From Clostridia bacterium (lineage in GTDB: Bacteria; Bacillota; Clostridia; Christensenellales; Aristaeellaceae): a stretch of 49,688 bases of DNA. This document shows positions 22,694-31,470 of the stretch, piece after piece; within the stretch, counting starts at the first letter, position 1; each line of letters opens with the position of its first letter. The stretch lies in assembly GCA_017469025.1 (NCBI GenBank), contig JAFUHD010000103.1, forward strand, positions 1 through 49,688, written 5' to 3'. The notes below the pieces were generated by a model. The model did no database searches. It had not been told where the DNA came from and saw only the letters and a program-made list of their open reading frames with translations. Made by a program: the position numbers and the translations under genes.

Positions 22694-24059
22694 CTGTATT
22701 CTGTATTTTTGCCGCATATGACAGTGTCTGTTTCAGTGCATCCTCATAGGGAATGCCTGCAAGCCAGAGCTTATGGGAGTATTCTAGTATTTCAGAAAAC
22801 TGGGGTCCTGACCGATAACCTGCTCTGACCAGATCCCTGCCGGATACCTCCTGGGTCTTCTGAAGTACATCCCGGTACCGTCTCAGCATACTCTGAAGAA
22901 GCTTCTCTGTTTCCTGATATGCATTCATATCTGTCATCTGCCCAATGCGGTCGGCTTTTGAAAGCAGCAGCAGATCCTCCGGTGAAACAGAATCATCCAG
23001 CATTTTCATATATGCCTTTGTCCCCGCATGCTGCGCCGGCAGTAAGTTGGGTTTCATGTGCAGCAGGATCATATTCATCACATACTGCTGGGTCTTATTA
23101 TCCGTATGAATCCGTTCCATGAACTGTTCTGCTATTCGGGTTCCTTTGACTTCATGACCAATCGATGAGATTTTACCATTGGGCATGGTTACGGTTGTTA
23201 CAGGCTTACCACAGTCATGCATCACTGCTGACAGCATAAACGCCAGCGGCTTTGAAGCTTTCTCTCGCAGGGACGCCGCACCATCCGTAACCAGCATAGT
23301 ATGCTGCCATGCATTTCCTTCCGGATGATACACCGGTGACTGAGGAACACCAATCAGTGCCTTCAGTTCACGAAACCAGAATCCCAATTGATCCATTAAT
23401 CGAAGCTGTTCGAAAAAAACAGATGGACGCCGTGCTTTCAGCAGCGCCTTATTCATTTCCTCCTGAATACGTTCGCCAGCGAGATGGATCAGGTTCATCT
23501 TCCTGCATAATGCGAGCGTTTCCGGCGCAATCTGAAAGCCGAACCGGGCCGCAAACTGTGCAGCTCTCAGCACACGAAGCGCATCCTCCGCAAAACTGTC
23601 TTCATTAACATGCCGGATAATTCCATTGTCAAGATCCCGTTGTCCGCCAAAGTGATCGATAATCTCTCCGGTAAGCACATTCTGCATCATGGCATTGATT
23701 GTAAAATCACGCCTGACAGCTGCCTTCTCTGTCCCGCAGAACGGATCAATCTCGCACCTGAAATCACGGTGATGTTCCCCGGTTTTCTGTTCTTTCCGGG
23801 GCATGGCTATATCCAGATCATAATGCCGGAGATTATAGATGCCGAAGCTTGCCCCGAACATCTGCCGTTCTCCAAGTTGATCCAGAATCGCCTCAAGCTG
23901 TTCCGGCAATATACCATGCACCTCAATATCAATGTCTTTGCTCTGATATCCCATCAGATGGTCTCGAACAAATCCGCCCACGTAATAAACGGTTCCGCCA
24001 GCTTCCGACACCTTGACTGCAAGCTGTCTGGCCATTTCCAGATTATCTCTGTATTCCAT
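22671..24059 (-). CDS. cca: CCA-adding tRNA nucleotidyltransferase with HD domain
   Basis: Adds or repairs the tRNA 3' CCA. The class II polymerase-beta head has YYVGGFVRDHLMG and the metal-binding DIDIEVHG. It is followed by RRDFTINAMM, DLDNGIIRHVNEDSFAEDAL RVLRAAQFAARFGF, and the C-terminal HD domain with NAWQHTMLVTDGA and LSAVMHDCGKP. The HD domain gives 2',3'-cyclic phosphodiesterase/phosphatase activity in multifunctional Cca enzymes. 462 residues, normal for Clostridia. A terminator hairpin lies just upstream (24072-24102), so expression may rely on readthrough from the XpaC-like gene or on a promoter I cannot see. Confidence 0.93.
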   Translation of the reverse strand: MEYRDNLEMARQLAVKVSEAGGTVYYVGGFVRDHLMGYQSKDIDIEVHGILPEQLEAILDQLGERQMFGASFGIYNLRHYDLDIAMPRKEQKTGEHHRDFRCEIDPFCGTEKAAVRRDFTINAMMQNVLTGEIIDHFGGQRDLDNGIIRHVNEDSFAEDALRVLRAAQFAARFGFQIAPETLALCRKMNLIHLAGERIQEEMNKALLKARRPSVFFEQLRLMDQLGFWFRELKALIGVPQSPVYHPEGNAWQHTMLVTDGAASLREKASKPLAFMLSAVMHDCGKPVTTVTMPNGKISSIGHEVKGTRIAEQFMERIHTDNKTQQYVMNMILLHMKPNLLPAQHAGTKAYMKMLDDSVSPEDLLLLSKADRIGQMTDMNAYQETEKLLQSMLRRYRDVLQKTQEVSGRDLVRAGYRSGPQFSEILEYSHKLWLAGIPYEDALKQTLSYAAKIQNTEKADSSK

Positions 24060-24071
24060 AATTCACCTGTC

Positions 24072-24102
24072 AAAAAAAGGATCTGATTGCTCAGATCCTT
24101 TT
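24072..24102 (-). terminator. Terminator between xpaC-like gene and cca
   Basis: AAAAGGATCTGA-GCAA-TCAGATCC followed by TTTTTTT on the minus strand, only 10 bases past the xpaC-like stop and 12 before the cca start. Confidence 0.88.
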
Positions 24103-24111
24103 CACGCTTTC

Positions 24112-24912
24112 TTATTGAGCACCCATTGTCTGGCCGGTCAGGTCTTCATTGTCAAGCAGGCCATCTGCCTTCAGCATGTCTGTCAGCACATCAATCTCGC
24201 TTTCCAAATCGACAAACCTGTATTCATCCAGTGATTCAACCTGCTTCTTAAAGGCTTTGTCCACTTCACCGAGTGCATTTGAAATCCGGTTCCGTACTTC
24301 TTTTGCTTTCGGCGTATATGCATTGCGGTCCATCTTTGCCCTGGCATTCAGCAGTTTCAGCGTTGTTGGCAGATAATAGCGCAGGAATGTACGCAGCTGC
24401 GGCAAAAGTTCCTCACGCTGCTGTAGAATCTCAAGAATCTGCCGGCAGCTCGTTTCGATGGAATCTATCTGCGCTGAAAGCGTCGGATCCGGAATACGGT
24501 CATTGGCTCTGTGGATCATGTCAAGCGCAGTCTGTCCGGCATCAATAATCTCGCTTACATCCGTTGAATCAAAGGAAGGAATATCAATCTCCTCATAGTC
24601 AGTTTCTGCCTGCTTCCGATACGGATTTGAACGCTCAGTGCTGTCATCATCCCTGACTGTGTAATCATCTCCGTATACTGTCCGGCTGTCTGTATCAGCA
24701 CGCCACCCGCGTCCCTGATTACGGGCAGCAGTTTCAAATACTTCCTCATCCAGATCGTCAAAATTCTTTTCAGCTTTATCCAGCGCATAGAACATCAGAT
24801 AGACGAGGACAGGACCAATCGGCCCGCCAATAATCAGGGAACCTACATAATAAGCCCATTTAGGCAGTATACTCAAAGCTTTTTTGGCACGCTTAATACT
24901 CGAATTTTTCAT
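24112..24912 (-). CDS. XpaC-like (5-bromo-4-chloroindolyl phosphate hydrolysis) family protein
   Basis: 266 residues. A hydrophobic N-terminal region (LPKWAYYVGSLIIGGPIGPVLVYLMFYAL, residues 16-44) suggests membrane association. A charged linker with NQGRGWRADTD and several Asp-rich stretches follows. The C-terminal half (from about residue 115) is helical, with TALDMIHRANDRIPDPTLSA, LRTFLRYYLPTTLKLL and VDKAFKKQVESLDEYRFVD, which match the XpaC family. These genes usually sit next to telA (tellurite/toxic anion resistance); here telA is absent. The biochemical role is unknown despite the family name. An extended -10 (TGGTATACT) lies at about 24956-24964 on the minus strand. Confidence 0.82.
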   Translation of the reverse strand: MKNSSIKRAKKALSILPKWAYYVGSLIIGGPIGPVLVYLMFYALDKAEKNFDDLDEEVFETAARNQGRGWRADTDSRTVYGDDYTVRDDDSTERSNPYRKQAETDYEEIDIPSFDSTDVSEIIDAGQTALDMIHRANDRIPDPTLSAQIDSIETSCRQILEILQQREELLPQLRTFLRYYLPTTLKLLNARAKMDRNAYTPKAKEVRNRISNALGEVDKAFKKQVESLDEYRFVDLESEIDVLTDMLKADGLLDNEDLTGQTMGAQ

Positions 24913-25023
24913 TTTCCCTCATCCAGATTTGTCGGTTCTTCTGCGTAGTAAAGAAAGTATACCACAATAATAAAGGAAATCCTATCACTTTCAAAAAGAT
25001 GTTATGAAAAAACTGCTTCCGGG

Positions 25024-25809
25024 TCAGCAGCCGGTATCCGGATACACCAGATCCCGAGCAAGCGTCTGAATCGCCTGAACTGTTTCCGGAACATGCGTAT
25101 GTTCGCTCAGAAAACAGAAAACCATCGGAGGTTCAGTAAAGAGGATGCCAACATCATGTGTAATTCCATCATCCTCGCCGGTTTTGTGTGCACTGTCAAT
25201 ATCCAGATCCGGGTCATCATTGTGTGACAGATAAAATGGAATCTTTCCATTAAGCTGCTGTTCATCCAGAATTGAAAGCATTTCAGCAGACGCCTCAGCA
25301 CTGACCAGTTTCCCTTTACATATTTTGTCAAGGAGAACTGCCATATCATCCGAGCTCACAGTATTGATAATACCGCGCGCAGCCGACTCAGCATCAAACA
25401 TCTTCCGTCTTAGACGGGTATTCTTCAGACCTTCACTGTCTATAAAGCGGTTAACTGCTTCAATTCCTAGAATGTCTATCATCATATTGGTCGCAGTATT
25501 ATCGGAAACAATGATCATAAGGACGATCAGATCACGTATCGTCAGTTTCAGTCCGGCATGCAGACGGGTAATCACACCGCATCCCGGCATCATCTCACGG
25601 CTGTCTGTTTCCACAACATCATCAAGATTGAGCCGTCCCTCGGCAGCAGCTTTGAATGCCGTCCCCATGATCGGCAGTTTGATAACGGATGCAGCTTCAA
25701 TTGGCAGGTCACCGCCAAAGTGCAGTTCATCCCCGGTTCCTTCCAGAATCGTCACACCGATATTTCCGGACAGTGCTTCCAGTTTTTTTAAAATAGCATC
25801 CTTATTCAT
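25024..25809 (-). CDS. Serine hydrolase with class A beta-lactamase fold, apparently cytoplasmic
   Basis: Active-site motifs: S41-V-I-K44 in EAASVIKLPIMG, SDN at 102-104 in MIIVSDNTATNMMID, and K-T-G in DSAHKTGEDDGI. The omega-loop Glu166-x-x-Leu-Asn of true class A enzymes is not present at RRKMFDAESAARGIIN, and there is no signal peptide. Antibiotic resistance is therefore doubtful and an esterase or peptidase role is possible. Start at 25809 (GGAGG at 8 bases; an ATG 6 bases earlier is too close). It follows the AI-2E-family gene by 16 bases, probably cotranscribed. Confidence 0.85.
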   Translation of the reverse strand: MNKDAILKKLEALSGNIGVTILEGTGDELHFGGDLPIEAASVIKLPIMGTAFKAAAEGRLNLDDVVETDSREMMPGCGVITRLHAGLKLTIRDLIVLMIIVSDNTATNMMIDILGIEAVNRFIDSEGLKNTRLRRKMFDAESAARGIINTVSSDDMAVLLDKICKGKLVSAEASAEMLSILDEQQLNGKIPFYLSHNDDPDLDIDSAHKTGEDDGITHDVGILFTEPPMVFCFLSEHTHVPETVQAIQTLARDLVYPDTGC

Positions 25810-25825
25810 TCTCATATCCTCCGGA

Positions 25826-27016
25826 TCAGCCTTCCGCAACCGTTTCAGCCTGTATCTCTGTCACTCTGTTTTCCCTCTGTTTCTTCCGGTGAGCCTCAAG
25901 CTTTTTTAATATAATCTGATGATAGACAAAGTCAACTATTGCAGCTGTTGGAATTGCCAGCAGCAGTCCCCAGATACCAAACATACGACCGCCGATGATG
26001 ATGAACGACAAAATGACAACAGAAGACACCCCAAGCGTTCCACCAAACATCTTGGGCTTGATTACATATCCGTCAATAGTCTGTAATATGATCGTGAATA
26101 TGATAAACGTAAGTGCATTCCACGGATTGGCCAGCAGAAGAATAAATGCACCGACTACTGCACCAACCAGCGGGCCGAACGTTGGCGCAAGGTTGGTAAC
26201 ACCGACAACCACCGAAATCAGAACCGAATATGGCATCTGTGTGATTGTCATAAAGATAAAATTGGAGACACCGACAATCAGTGCATCAATCATCTCATAG
26301 ATGACATATTTGCCGATGATAGAATTGCACCGGGATGCAAACTGCCTGACGGTTTCATGTTTTTCCTCTGGAATAATCAGCTTGAAAAAGCGTTTGAGGC
26401 CTTCTACAATCACATGCCGGTCAAGCAGAAAATAGATTGAGAAAATGAATGCGATAATCCAGGTAAAAATCTGACTGCCGATACTGGTGGAACTGCTGAG
26501 CACAAGCGGAATATTCTCCCGCAGATATGAAGCTATGGTTCTCAGAATGTTGGCACTGTAGTTTGTTACTGCAGACAGATCGATGTCAATGCCCTCTACA
26601 GTTTCCTCAACAGTGAGCCCAAATGAATTGATAATGGAAAGAAGCTGACTGATATAGCCGTCCATGTTGTCTATAAAGCTCAGCACACTGGAAATAATCT
26701 GTGGAATAAGTGCTGACATCAAAATGATTATAAACACAACAAGCACAACACATGCAAGCGCCACAGACAGATTCCTTGCAAGCCGTCTGTTTTTGAGCTT
26801 TCCGAATGGAAAGCCCTCAAAAAACTGCACCAGGGGTTCGAGCACATAGGAGATGATCATTCCCATAACAACCGGAAATGTGTACCCGAGCAAGGCATAT
26901 ATCGCATCATGGATTGCATGAAAATGCGTAATAACCACATAAAGGAGAACCGCAGAACACGTCGCGATCGTGTACGGTACCCACCTTCCATTTTCCATCC
27001 CCTTAATTTTATTCAT
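25826..27016 (-). CDS. AI-2E family transporter (UPF0118, TqsA/YtvI-like)
   Basis: 396-residue membrane protein with about eight spans and a large loop. Family landmarks: YTFPVVMGMIISYVLEPLVQ near the start, SIGSQIFTWIIAFIFSIYFL LDR, GVTNLAPTFGPLVGAVVGAF, TIDGYVIKPKMFGGTLGVSS and GGRMFGIWGLLLAIPTAAI. Members include the AI-2 exporter TqsA and Na+/H+ antiporter-like proteins, so the substrate is open. The promoter is at 27075-27103. Confidence 0.92.
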   Translation of the reverse strand: MNKIKGMENGRWVPYTIATCSAVLLYVVITHFHAIHDAIYALLGYTFPVVMGMIISYVLEPLVQFFEGFPFGKLKNRRLARNLSVALACVVLVVFIIILMSALIPQIISSVLSFIDNMDGYISQLLSIINSFGLTVEETVEGIDIDLSAVTNYSANILRTIASYLRENIPLVLSSSTSIGSQIFTWIIAFIFSIYFLLDRHVIVEGLKRFFKLIIPEEKHETVRQFASRCNSIIGKYVIYEMIDALIVGVSNFIFMTITQMPYSVLISVVVGVTNLAPTFGPLVGAVVGAFILLLANPWNALTFIIFTIILQTIDGYVIKPKMFGGTLGVSSVVILSFIIIGGRMFGIWGLLLAIPTAAIVDFVYHQIILKKLEAHRKKQRENRVTEIQAETVAEG

Positions 27017-27074
27017 ATGCCAACCCCATCCTGACCATCTGATTATTATTTTGAATTACCCATGGAACCATTTA

Positions 27075-27103
27075 ATTCTACCGCAGCCACTATCAAAAAT
27101 CAA
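27075..27103 (-). promoter_or_regulatory. Promoter of the AI-2E transporter / serine hydrolase pair
   Basis: TTGATT (27103-27098), 17 bases, TAGAAT (27080-27075), about 60 bases upstream of the start at 27016. Confidence 0.72.
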
Positions 27104-27241
27104 TAAACGGATTCACTTCATTTGTGTGAAACGATGGATAATATTCAGGCCACTTCAGTTCACACCAATACAGGTTCACAAAAAAGACTTTCATACAAAT
27201 TCTGGTAAAGACCCTGATTTTTGCGCTTCCAAAGTTTCCAC

Positions 27242-27270
27242 TTCCCATTTTCGATATTCTCATGTATAAT
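27242..27270 (+). promoter_or_regulatory. Probable promoter of ybaB-recR
   Basis: TATAAT at 27265-27270 with a weak TTCCCA 17 bases upstream (27242-27247). The transcript would start about 25 bases before the ybaB ATG. Confidence 0.5.
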
Positions 27271-27303
27271 TGGATTCATCAATTTTGAAGGAGGGCCTTC
27301 TTT

Positions 27304-27645
27304 ATGGCTAGAGGCGGTTTTTCCGGAATCCCGGGTGGAAATATGCAGGCACTGATGCGTCAGGCACAGAAGCTGCAGCAGCAGGCACTTGATATGAATG
27401 AAAAGCTGGATGCGATGGAGTATACAGGTACAGCCGGCGGTGGCGCAGTCACCTGCACAGTTAATGGAAAGCGTCAGCTTGTTTCCCTTAAAATCAACAA
27501 GGATGTCATCGACCCTGATGATGCAGAAATGCTCGAAGACACTGTAATGGCTGCGATCAATGATGCACTCAAGCAGGGTGAAGATAATCGAGAAGCACAG
27601 ATGTCCAAGCTCAGCGGTGCCACCGGGATGGGCGGGTTATTCTAA
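27304..27645 (+). CDS. ybaB: YbaB/EbfC nucleoid-associated protein
   Basis: Small DNA-binding dimer. Typical start [20 protein letters not shown] (N-terminal helix), followed by the beta-sheet [36 protein letters not shown] and the C-terminal helix [13 protein letters not shown]. At 113 residues it has family length. GAAGGAGG lies 9 bases before the ATG. It directly precedes recR, the arrangement conserved across bacteria. Confidence 0.93.
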   Translation: MARGGFSGIPGGNMQALMRQAQKLQQQALDMNEKLDAMEYTGTAGGGAVTCTVNGKRQLVSLKINKDVIDPDDAEMLEDTVMAAINDALKQGEDNREAQMSKLSGATGMGGLF

Positions 27646-27647
27646 GC

Positions 27648-28247
27648 ATGGCAGAGCAGATTGAACCTATTTCCCGGATGCAGCAGCAACTGGCACGTCT
27701 GCCCGGTATCGGGAACAAAACAGCTCTGCGTCTTGCCTACCATATTGCGTCACAGCCAGAGGATCAGGTTCGGGAACTGGCTGCCGCTCTTTGGCAGGGC
27801 CGCAAGGCTATTCATTACTGCAGTGTCTGCGGCAATTACACAGTCAATGATCCATGTCCCATCTGTTCAACACCAGAACGGCACAATGGCATCATCTGCG
27901 TTGTCAAAGATCCCCGGGATGTTGCTGCCATGGAACGAATGCATGAGTACAAGGGAACATATCATGTTCTGCACGGTATTCTTTCACCGATGAATGGCAT
28001 TGGTCCGGATGATATCCGGATCAACGAACTGGTTGAACGAATCGAAAAAGAACAGATCAAAGAAGTCATTATGGCGACAAATCCCGATATTGAGGGTGAA
28101 GCAACGGCCAATTATATTGCCCGTCTGTTAAAACCCCGGGGGGTACTCGTCTCACGGATTGCCCACGGACTGCCAGTCGGCGGCGATCTGGAATATACGG
28201 ATGAAGTCACACTTTCCCGCGCCGTTTCCGGTCGGCGGGAAATGTAA
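27648..28247 (+). CDS. recR: Recombination mediator RecR
   Basis: RecFOR-pathway clamp. N-terminal helix-hairpin-helix [19 protein letters not shown], zinc finger with four cysteines in [24 protein letters not shown] domain beginning [17 protein letters not shown] and containing [19 protein letters not shown], and C-terminal [20 protein letters not shown]. 199 residues. It starts 2 bases after ybaB and is followed by a clear terminator. Confidence 0.97.
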   Translation: MAEQIEPISRMQQQLARLPGIGNKTALRLAYHIASQPEDQVRELAAALWQGRKAIHYCSVCGNYTVNDPCPICSTPERHNGIICVVKDPRDVAAMERMHEYKGTYHVLHGILSPMNGIGPDDIRINELVERIEKEQIKEVIMATNPDIEGEATANYIARLLKPRGVLVSRIAHGLPVGGDLEYTDEVTLSRAVSGRREM

Positions 28248-28252
28248 AATCA

Positions 28253-28285
28253 ATGCATTCCAGTACCAGGAATGCATCTTTTTTG
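28253..28285 (+). terminator. Terminator of ybaB-recR
   Basis: ATGCATTCC-AGTACCA-GGAATGCAT followed by CTTTTTTG. Confidence 0.88.
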
Positions 28286-28339
28286 TTTTTATGACACTTT
28301 TATAATACTGTCGTGCAATTGACCGGATGAAACTCAAGC

Positions 28340-28368
28340 TTGTAAAAAAAAACTGAATCGCATATAAT
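28340..28368 (+). promoter_or_regulatory. Promoter of the dehydratase activase pair
   Basis: TTGTAA (28340-28345), 17 bases, TATAAT (28363-28368). It gives a leader of about 130 bases before the ATG at 28504. Confidence 0.75.
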
Positions 28369-28421
28369 AATGGTTCATTAAAGGCGGTTTAAAATGTAAT
28401 GCTTATGTGCTTTTCAAAATA

Positions 28422-28449
28422 GGCTGCTCTTATCTGCAGCCGGTTTTTT
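28422..28449 (+). terminator. Attenuator-like hairpin in the leader of the activase pair
   Basis: GGCTGC (28422-28427) and GCAGCC (28436-28441) form a short GC stem followed by GGTTTTTT. It lies between the promoter and the gene, so part of the transcripts would stop here. No known riboswitch fold was recognised in the 50 bases before it. Confidence 0.55.
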
Positions 28450-28503
28450 ATGACCGTTTTTCAGCATTCCTGTATCTAATCGATCATTCAAAGGGGAACT
28501 TCG

Positions 28504-31470
28504 ATGGCAAATCAGTACAGAATCGGGTTGGATATTGGCTCAACCACGATCAAGTGTGTTGTATTGGATGAGCACGATACCATCCTATATTCCTGTTACG
28601 AGCGTCATTATTCACTCATAACACAGAAAACACGGGAATTTCTGTCCCGCTTGGACCGTGAGTATATCCACGGCGAACCTGTTTCAATCAGTATATCCGG
28701 TTCAGCAGGTATGGGGCTTGCGCTGGGTGCCAGACTGTCTTTTGTGCAGGAGGTATATGCCACAAAGGTCGCAGCTGATACCCTGATGCCCGGTACGGAC
28801 TGCATCATTGAGCTCGGCGGTGAAGATGCAAAGATCCTCTTCCTGCAGGGAACGCTTGAGGTCCGCATGAATGGTTCCTGTGCCGGCGGCACCGGTGCAT
28901 TCATTGACCAGATGGCAACGCTGCTCAATACAACGCCAACTGAAATGAATACAGCTGCTGCCCATGCCGAGAAGACGTATACCATTGCCTCACGGTGCGG
29001 TGTTTTTGCAAAGACTGATGTCCAGCCGCTCCTCAATCAGGGCGCAAAACACGAGGATGTTTCCCGGTCTATCTTAATGGCTGTCGTCAATCAGACCATA
29101 GCCGGTCTGGCTCAGGGACGACCGATTGCCGGAAATGTCCTGTACCTTGGCGGTCCTTTGACCTTTCTCAGTGAACTGCGTGCCTGTTTTGACGAGGCAC
29201 TGCACCTGACTGGCGTCTGTCCGGAAAATTCCCTTTATTATGTTGCTTTCGGTGCAGCAAAGCAGCCCAGCGAGCCCGTGCGGCTTGCAGACTGCATTGA
29301 GGCAATTGATGCCTTCCACAGTACGGAATCCTACAATGCCCTGCCCCCGCTGTTTGACTCTGAAGAAGAGCTTTCTTCTTTCCGTAACCGGCATGCCCGT
29401 TCAAAGGTACCTGTTATGGATCCTGCAGCGTACAGTGGAGATGTATACTTGGGTATTGATTCTGGTTCAACCACCATCAAATCTGTTGTCATCTCTGCAG
29501 AGGGACATCTGCTTCTCACACGTTACCAGGGAAATGACGGCGATCCGGTCCCCCATGTCCTTGATTTTATCCGTACACTCCGGACAGATTATCCGAACTG
29601 GACCATACGGGCGGGTGCGGTTACCGGTTACGGCGAAGACCTGATCCGCAATGCATTTGGTGTCGATTTCGGTCTTGTTGAAACCGTTGCACATTTCGAG
29701 GCTGCACGCGCATTTCTGCCTGAGGTGGACTTCATTATTGACATCGGTGGTCAGGATATCAAGTGTTTTAAGATTCACAACGGTGCCATCGACAACATTT
29801 TTCTGAATGAAGCCTGTTCCTCCGGCTGCGGTTCGTTCCTGCAGACATTTGCCGGTGCACTGGGTTACTCCATTGCAGACTTTTCACAGCTTGGCCTGGC
29901 TGCAAAGCGCCCCGTGGACCTCGGAAGCCGTTGCACCGTATTCATGAATTCATCTGTCAAACAAGCTCAGAAGGATGGCGCCGACATCACTGACATTTCT
30001 GCCGGTCTCTCCATATCCGTTGTAAAGAATGCACTTTACAAGGTTATCCGCTGTGGACGGCCAGAGGAACTCGGCCGGAAAATCGTCGTACAGGGCGGCA
30101 CTTTCCTCAACGATGCAGTCCTTCGTGCTTTTGAAAAGGAACTCGGTGTTGACGTCATCAGACCGGACATTGCCGGTCTGATGGGCGCATATGGCGCTGC
30201 CCTGTATGCTAAAGCTCAGCGCATTGTTCACCCTGGCGAAAGTACCGTCATTGGTCTGGACGCCCTGGACAATTTTTCACACAGTGTAAAGGAAATTCGT
30301 TGTGGTCTGTGCGAAAACCATTGCCGTCTCACCGTTCATGATTTTGGCGAAAAGCGGAAATACATCAGCGGAAACCGCTGTGACCGTCCTGTAACCGGAA
30401 GTAAAAAAGGCAATGATCTGAATCTGTATGCTTACAAACAGGAAAAGATTTCCGCACTGCGTGATACCCATCCGGACAATCCACGTCGCGGCAAAATCGG
30501 CATACCGCTGGGCCTTAATCTGTATGAACTGCTCCCCTTCTGGCATACGCTGTTCACAGATCTCGGTTTCGATGTCATCGTATCTCCTTATTCAAGCCGC
30601 AGCCTGTATATATCAGGTCAGGCAACCATTCCATCCGATACGGTCTGCTTCCCGGCAAAACTGCTGCATGGACATGTACAGTGGCTTATCGATCAGGGCG
30701 TAACCACCATTTTTTATCCATGCATGACCTATAACATGGATGAGCATCTGGGAGACAATCACTATAACTGTCCGGTTGTTGCCTACTATCCGGAGGTTAT
30801 TTCCGCCAATATGTCTGATGTCCAGAAGATCCGGTTCATCCACGACTATGTCGGTATTGACCATCGTCACCATTTCCCAGGAAAGTTATACAATATCCTG
30901 AAACCCTATTACCCGGATCTGACCAAATCTGAGATCAAACATGCCTGTGACAAGGCTTACGATGCATATGAAGCCTGGATGAATGATATCCGGACAAAAG
31001 GCAGCGAAATGGTCTCAAAAGCCCGTTCCGAAAAGCGCCGGATCATCTGTCTCATCGGTCGTCCTTATCATGTGGATCCGGAAATCAATCACGGAATTGA
31101 CCGGCTGATTGCCGGCTTCGGCGCAGCGGTCATCACTGAGGATTCTCTCAGTGCCTACATGAAAAAGGAACCTGTCCATGTACTGAACCAGTGGACTTAT
31201 CATTCCCGTCTGTATGCAACGGCCAAATATATCACTTCTCAGCCGGACATCAACCTGGTACAGCTTGTTTCTTTCGGCTGCGGTGTAGATGCTATCACGA
31301 CAGATGAAGTCCGCGAGATTCTCGAGTCAAAAGGAAAGATTTACACGCAGATCAAGATTGATGAAATTACCAATCTTGGAGCAGTTCGTATCCGTCTGCG
31401 CTCCCTGTTTGCCGCCATCGACCAGCAGGAAGCCAGCCAGAGAAAGGAGGAACCGTCCATTGGAAAGTGA
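28504..31470 (+). CDS. Acyl-CoA dehydratase activase-related protein (tandem BcrAD/BadFG ATPase plus DUF2229)
   Basis: 988 residues. Two ASKHA ATPase domains of the 2-hydroxyglutaryl-CoA dehydratase activator type come first. The first runs from RIGLDIGSTTIKCVVLDEHD with CIIELGGEDAKILFL and MNGSCAGGTGAFIDQMA. The second starts at YLGIDSGSTTIKSVVISAEG with FIIDIGGQDIKCFKI and NEACSSGCGSFLQTFAGAL. The cluster-binding cysteines expected between subunits are present in each. From about residue 595 a DUF2229-like domain follows (CGLCENHCRLTVHDFG, IGIPLGLNLYELLPFWHTLF, DTVCFPAKLLHGHV). In many Clostridia this is one protein with the next gene. The substrate is unknown. Confidence 0.9.
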   Translation: MANQYRIGLDIGSTTIKCVVLDEHDTILYSCYERHYSLITQKTREFLSRLDREYIHGEPVSISISGSAGMGLALGARLSFVQEVYATKVAADTLMPGTDCIIELGGEDAKILFLQGTLEVRMNGSCAGGTGAFIDQMATLLNTTPTEMNTAAAHAEKTYTIASRCGVFAKTDVQPLLNQGAKHEDVSRSILMAVVNQTIAGLAQGRPIAGNVLYLGGPLTFLSELRACFDEALHLTGVCPENSLYYVAFGAAKQPSEPVRLADCIEAIDAFHSTESYNALPPLFDSEEELSSFRNRHARSKVPVMDPAAYSGDVYLGIDSGSTTIKSVVISAEGHLLLTRYQGNDGDPVPHVLDFIRTLRTDYPNWTIRAGAVTGYGEDLIRNAFGVDFGLVETVAHFEAARAFLPEVDFIIDIGGQDIKCFKIHNGAIDNIFLNEACSSGCGSFLQTFAGALGYSIADFSQLGLAAKRPVDLGSRCTVFMNSSVKQAQKDGADITDISAGLSISVVKNALYKVIRCGRPEELGRKIVVQGGTFLNDAVLRAFEKELGVDVIRPDIAGLMGAYGAALYAKAQRIVHPGESTVIGLDALDNFSHSVKEIRCGLCENHCRLTVHDFGEKRKYISGNRCDRPVTGSKKGNDLNLYAYKQEKISALRDTHPDNPRRGKIGIPLGLNLYELLPFWHTLFTDLGFDVIVSPYSSRSLYISGQATIPSDTVCFPAKLLHGHVQWLIDQGVTTIFYPCMTYNMDEHLGDNHYNCPVVAYYPEVISANMSDVQKIRFIHDYVGIDHRHHFPGKLYNILKPYYPDLTKSEIKHACDKAYDAYEAWMNDIRTKGSEMVSKARSEKRRIICLIGRPYHVDPEINHGIDRLIAGFGAAVITEDSLSAYMKKEPVHVLNQWTYHSRLYATAKYITSQPDINLVQLVSFGCGVDAITTDEVREILESKGKIYTQIKIDEITNLGAVRIRLRSLFAAIDQQEASQRKEEPSIGK

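Noticed and set aside
25024..25809. Beta-lactam resistance gene
   Set aside because: The SxxK, SDN and KTG motifs are present, but there is no signal peptide and no Glu166-type omega loop; resistance cannot be claimed.
31289..31459. Longer N-terminus for the dehydratase-like subunit
   Set aside because: The upstream 57 codons lie inside the activase gene in another frame. The TTG at 31460 has a strong Shine-Dalgarno.
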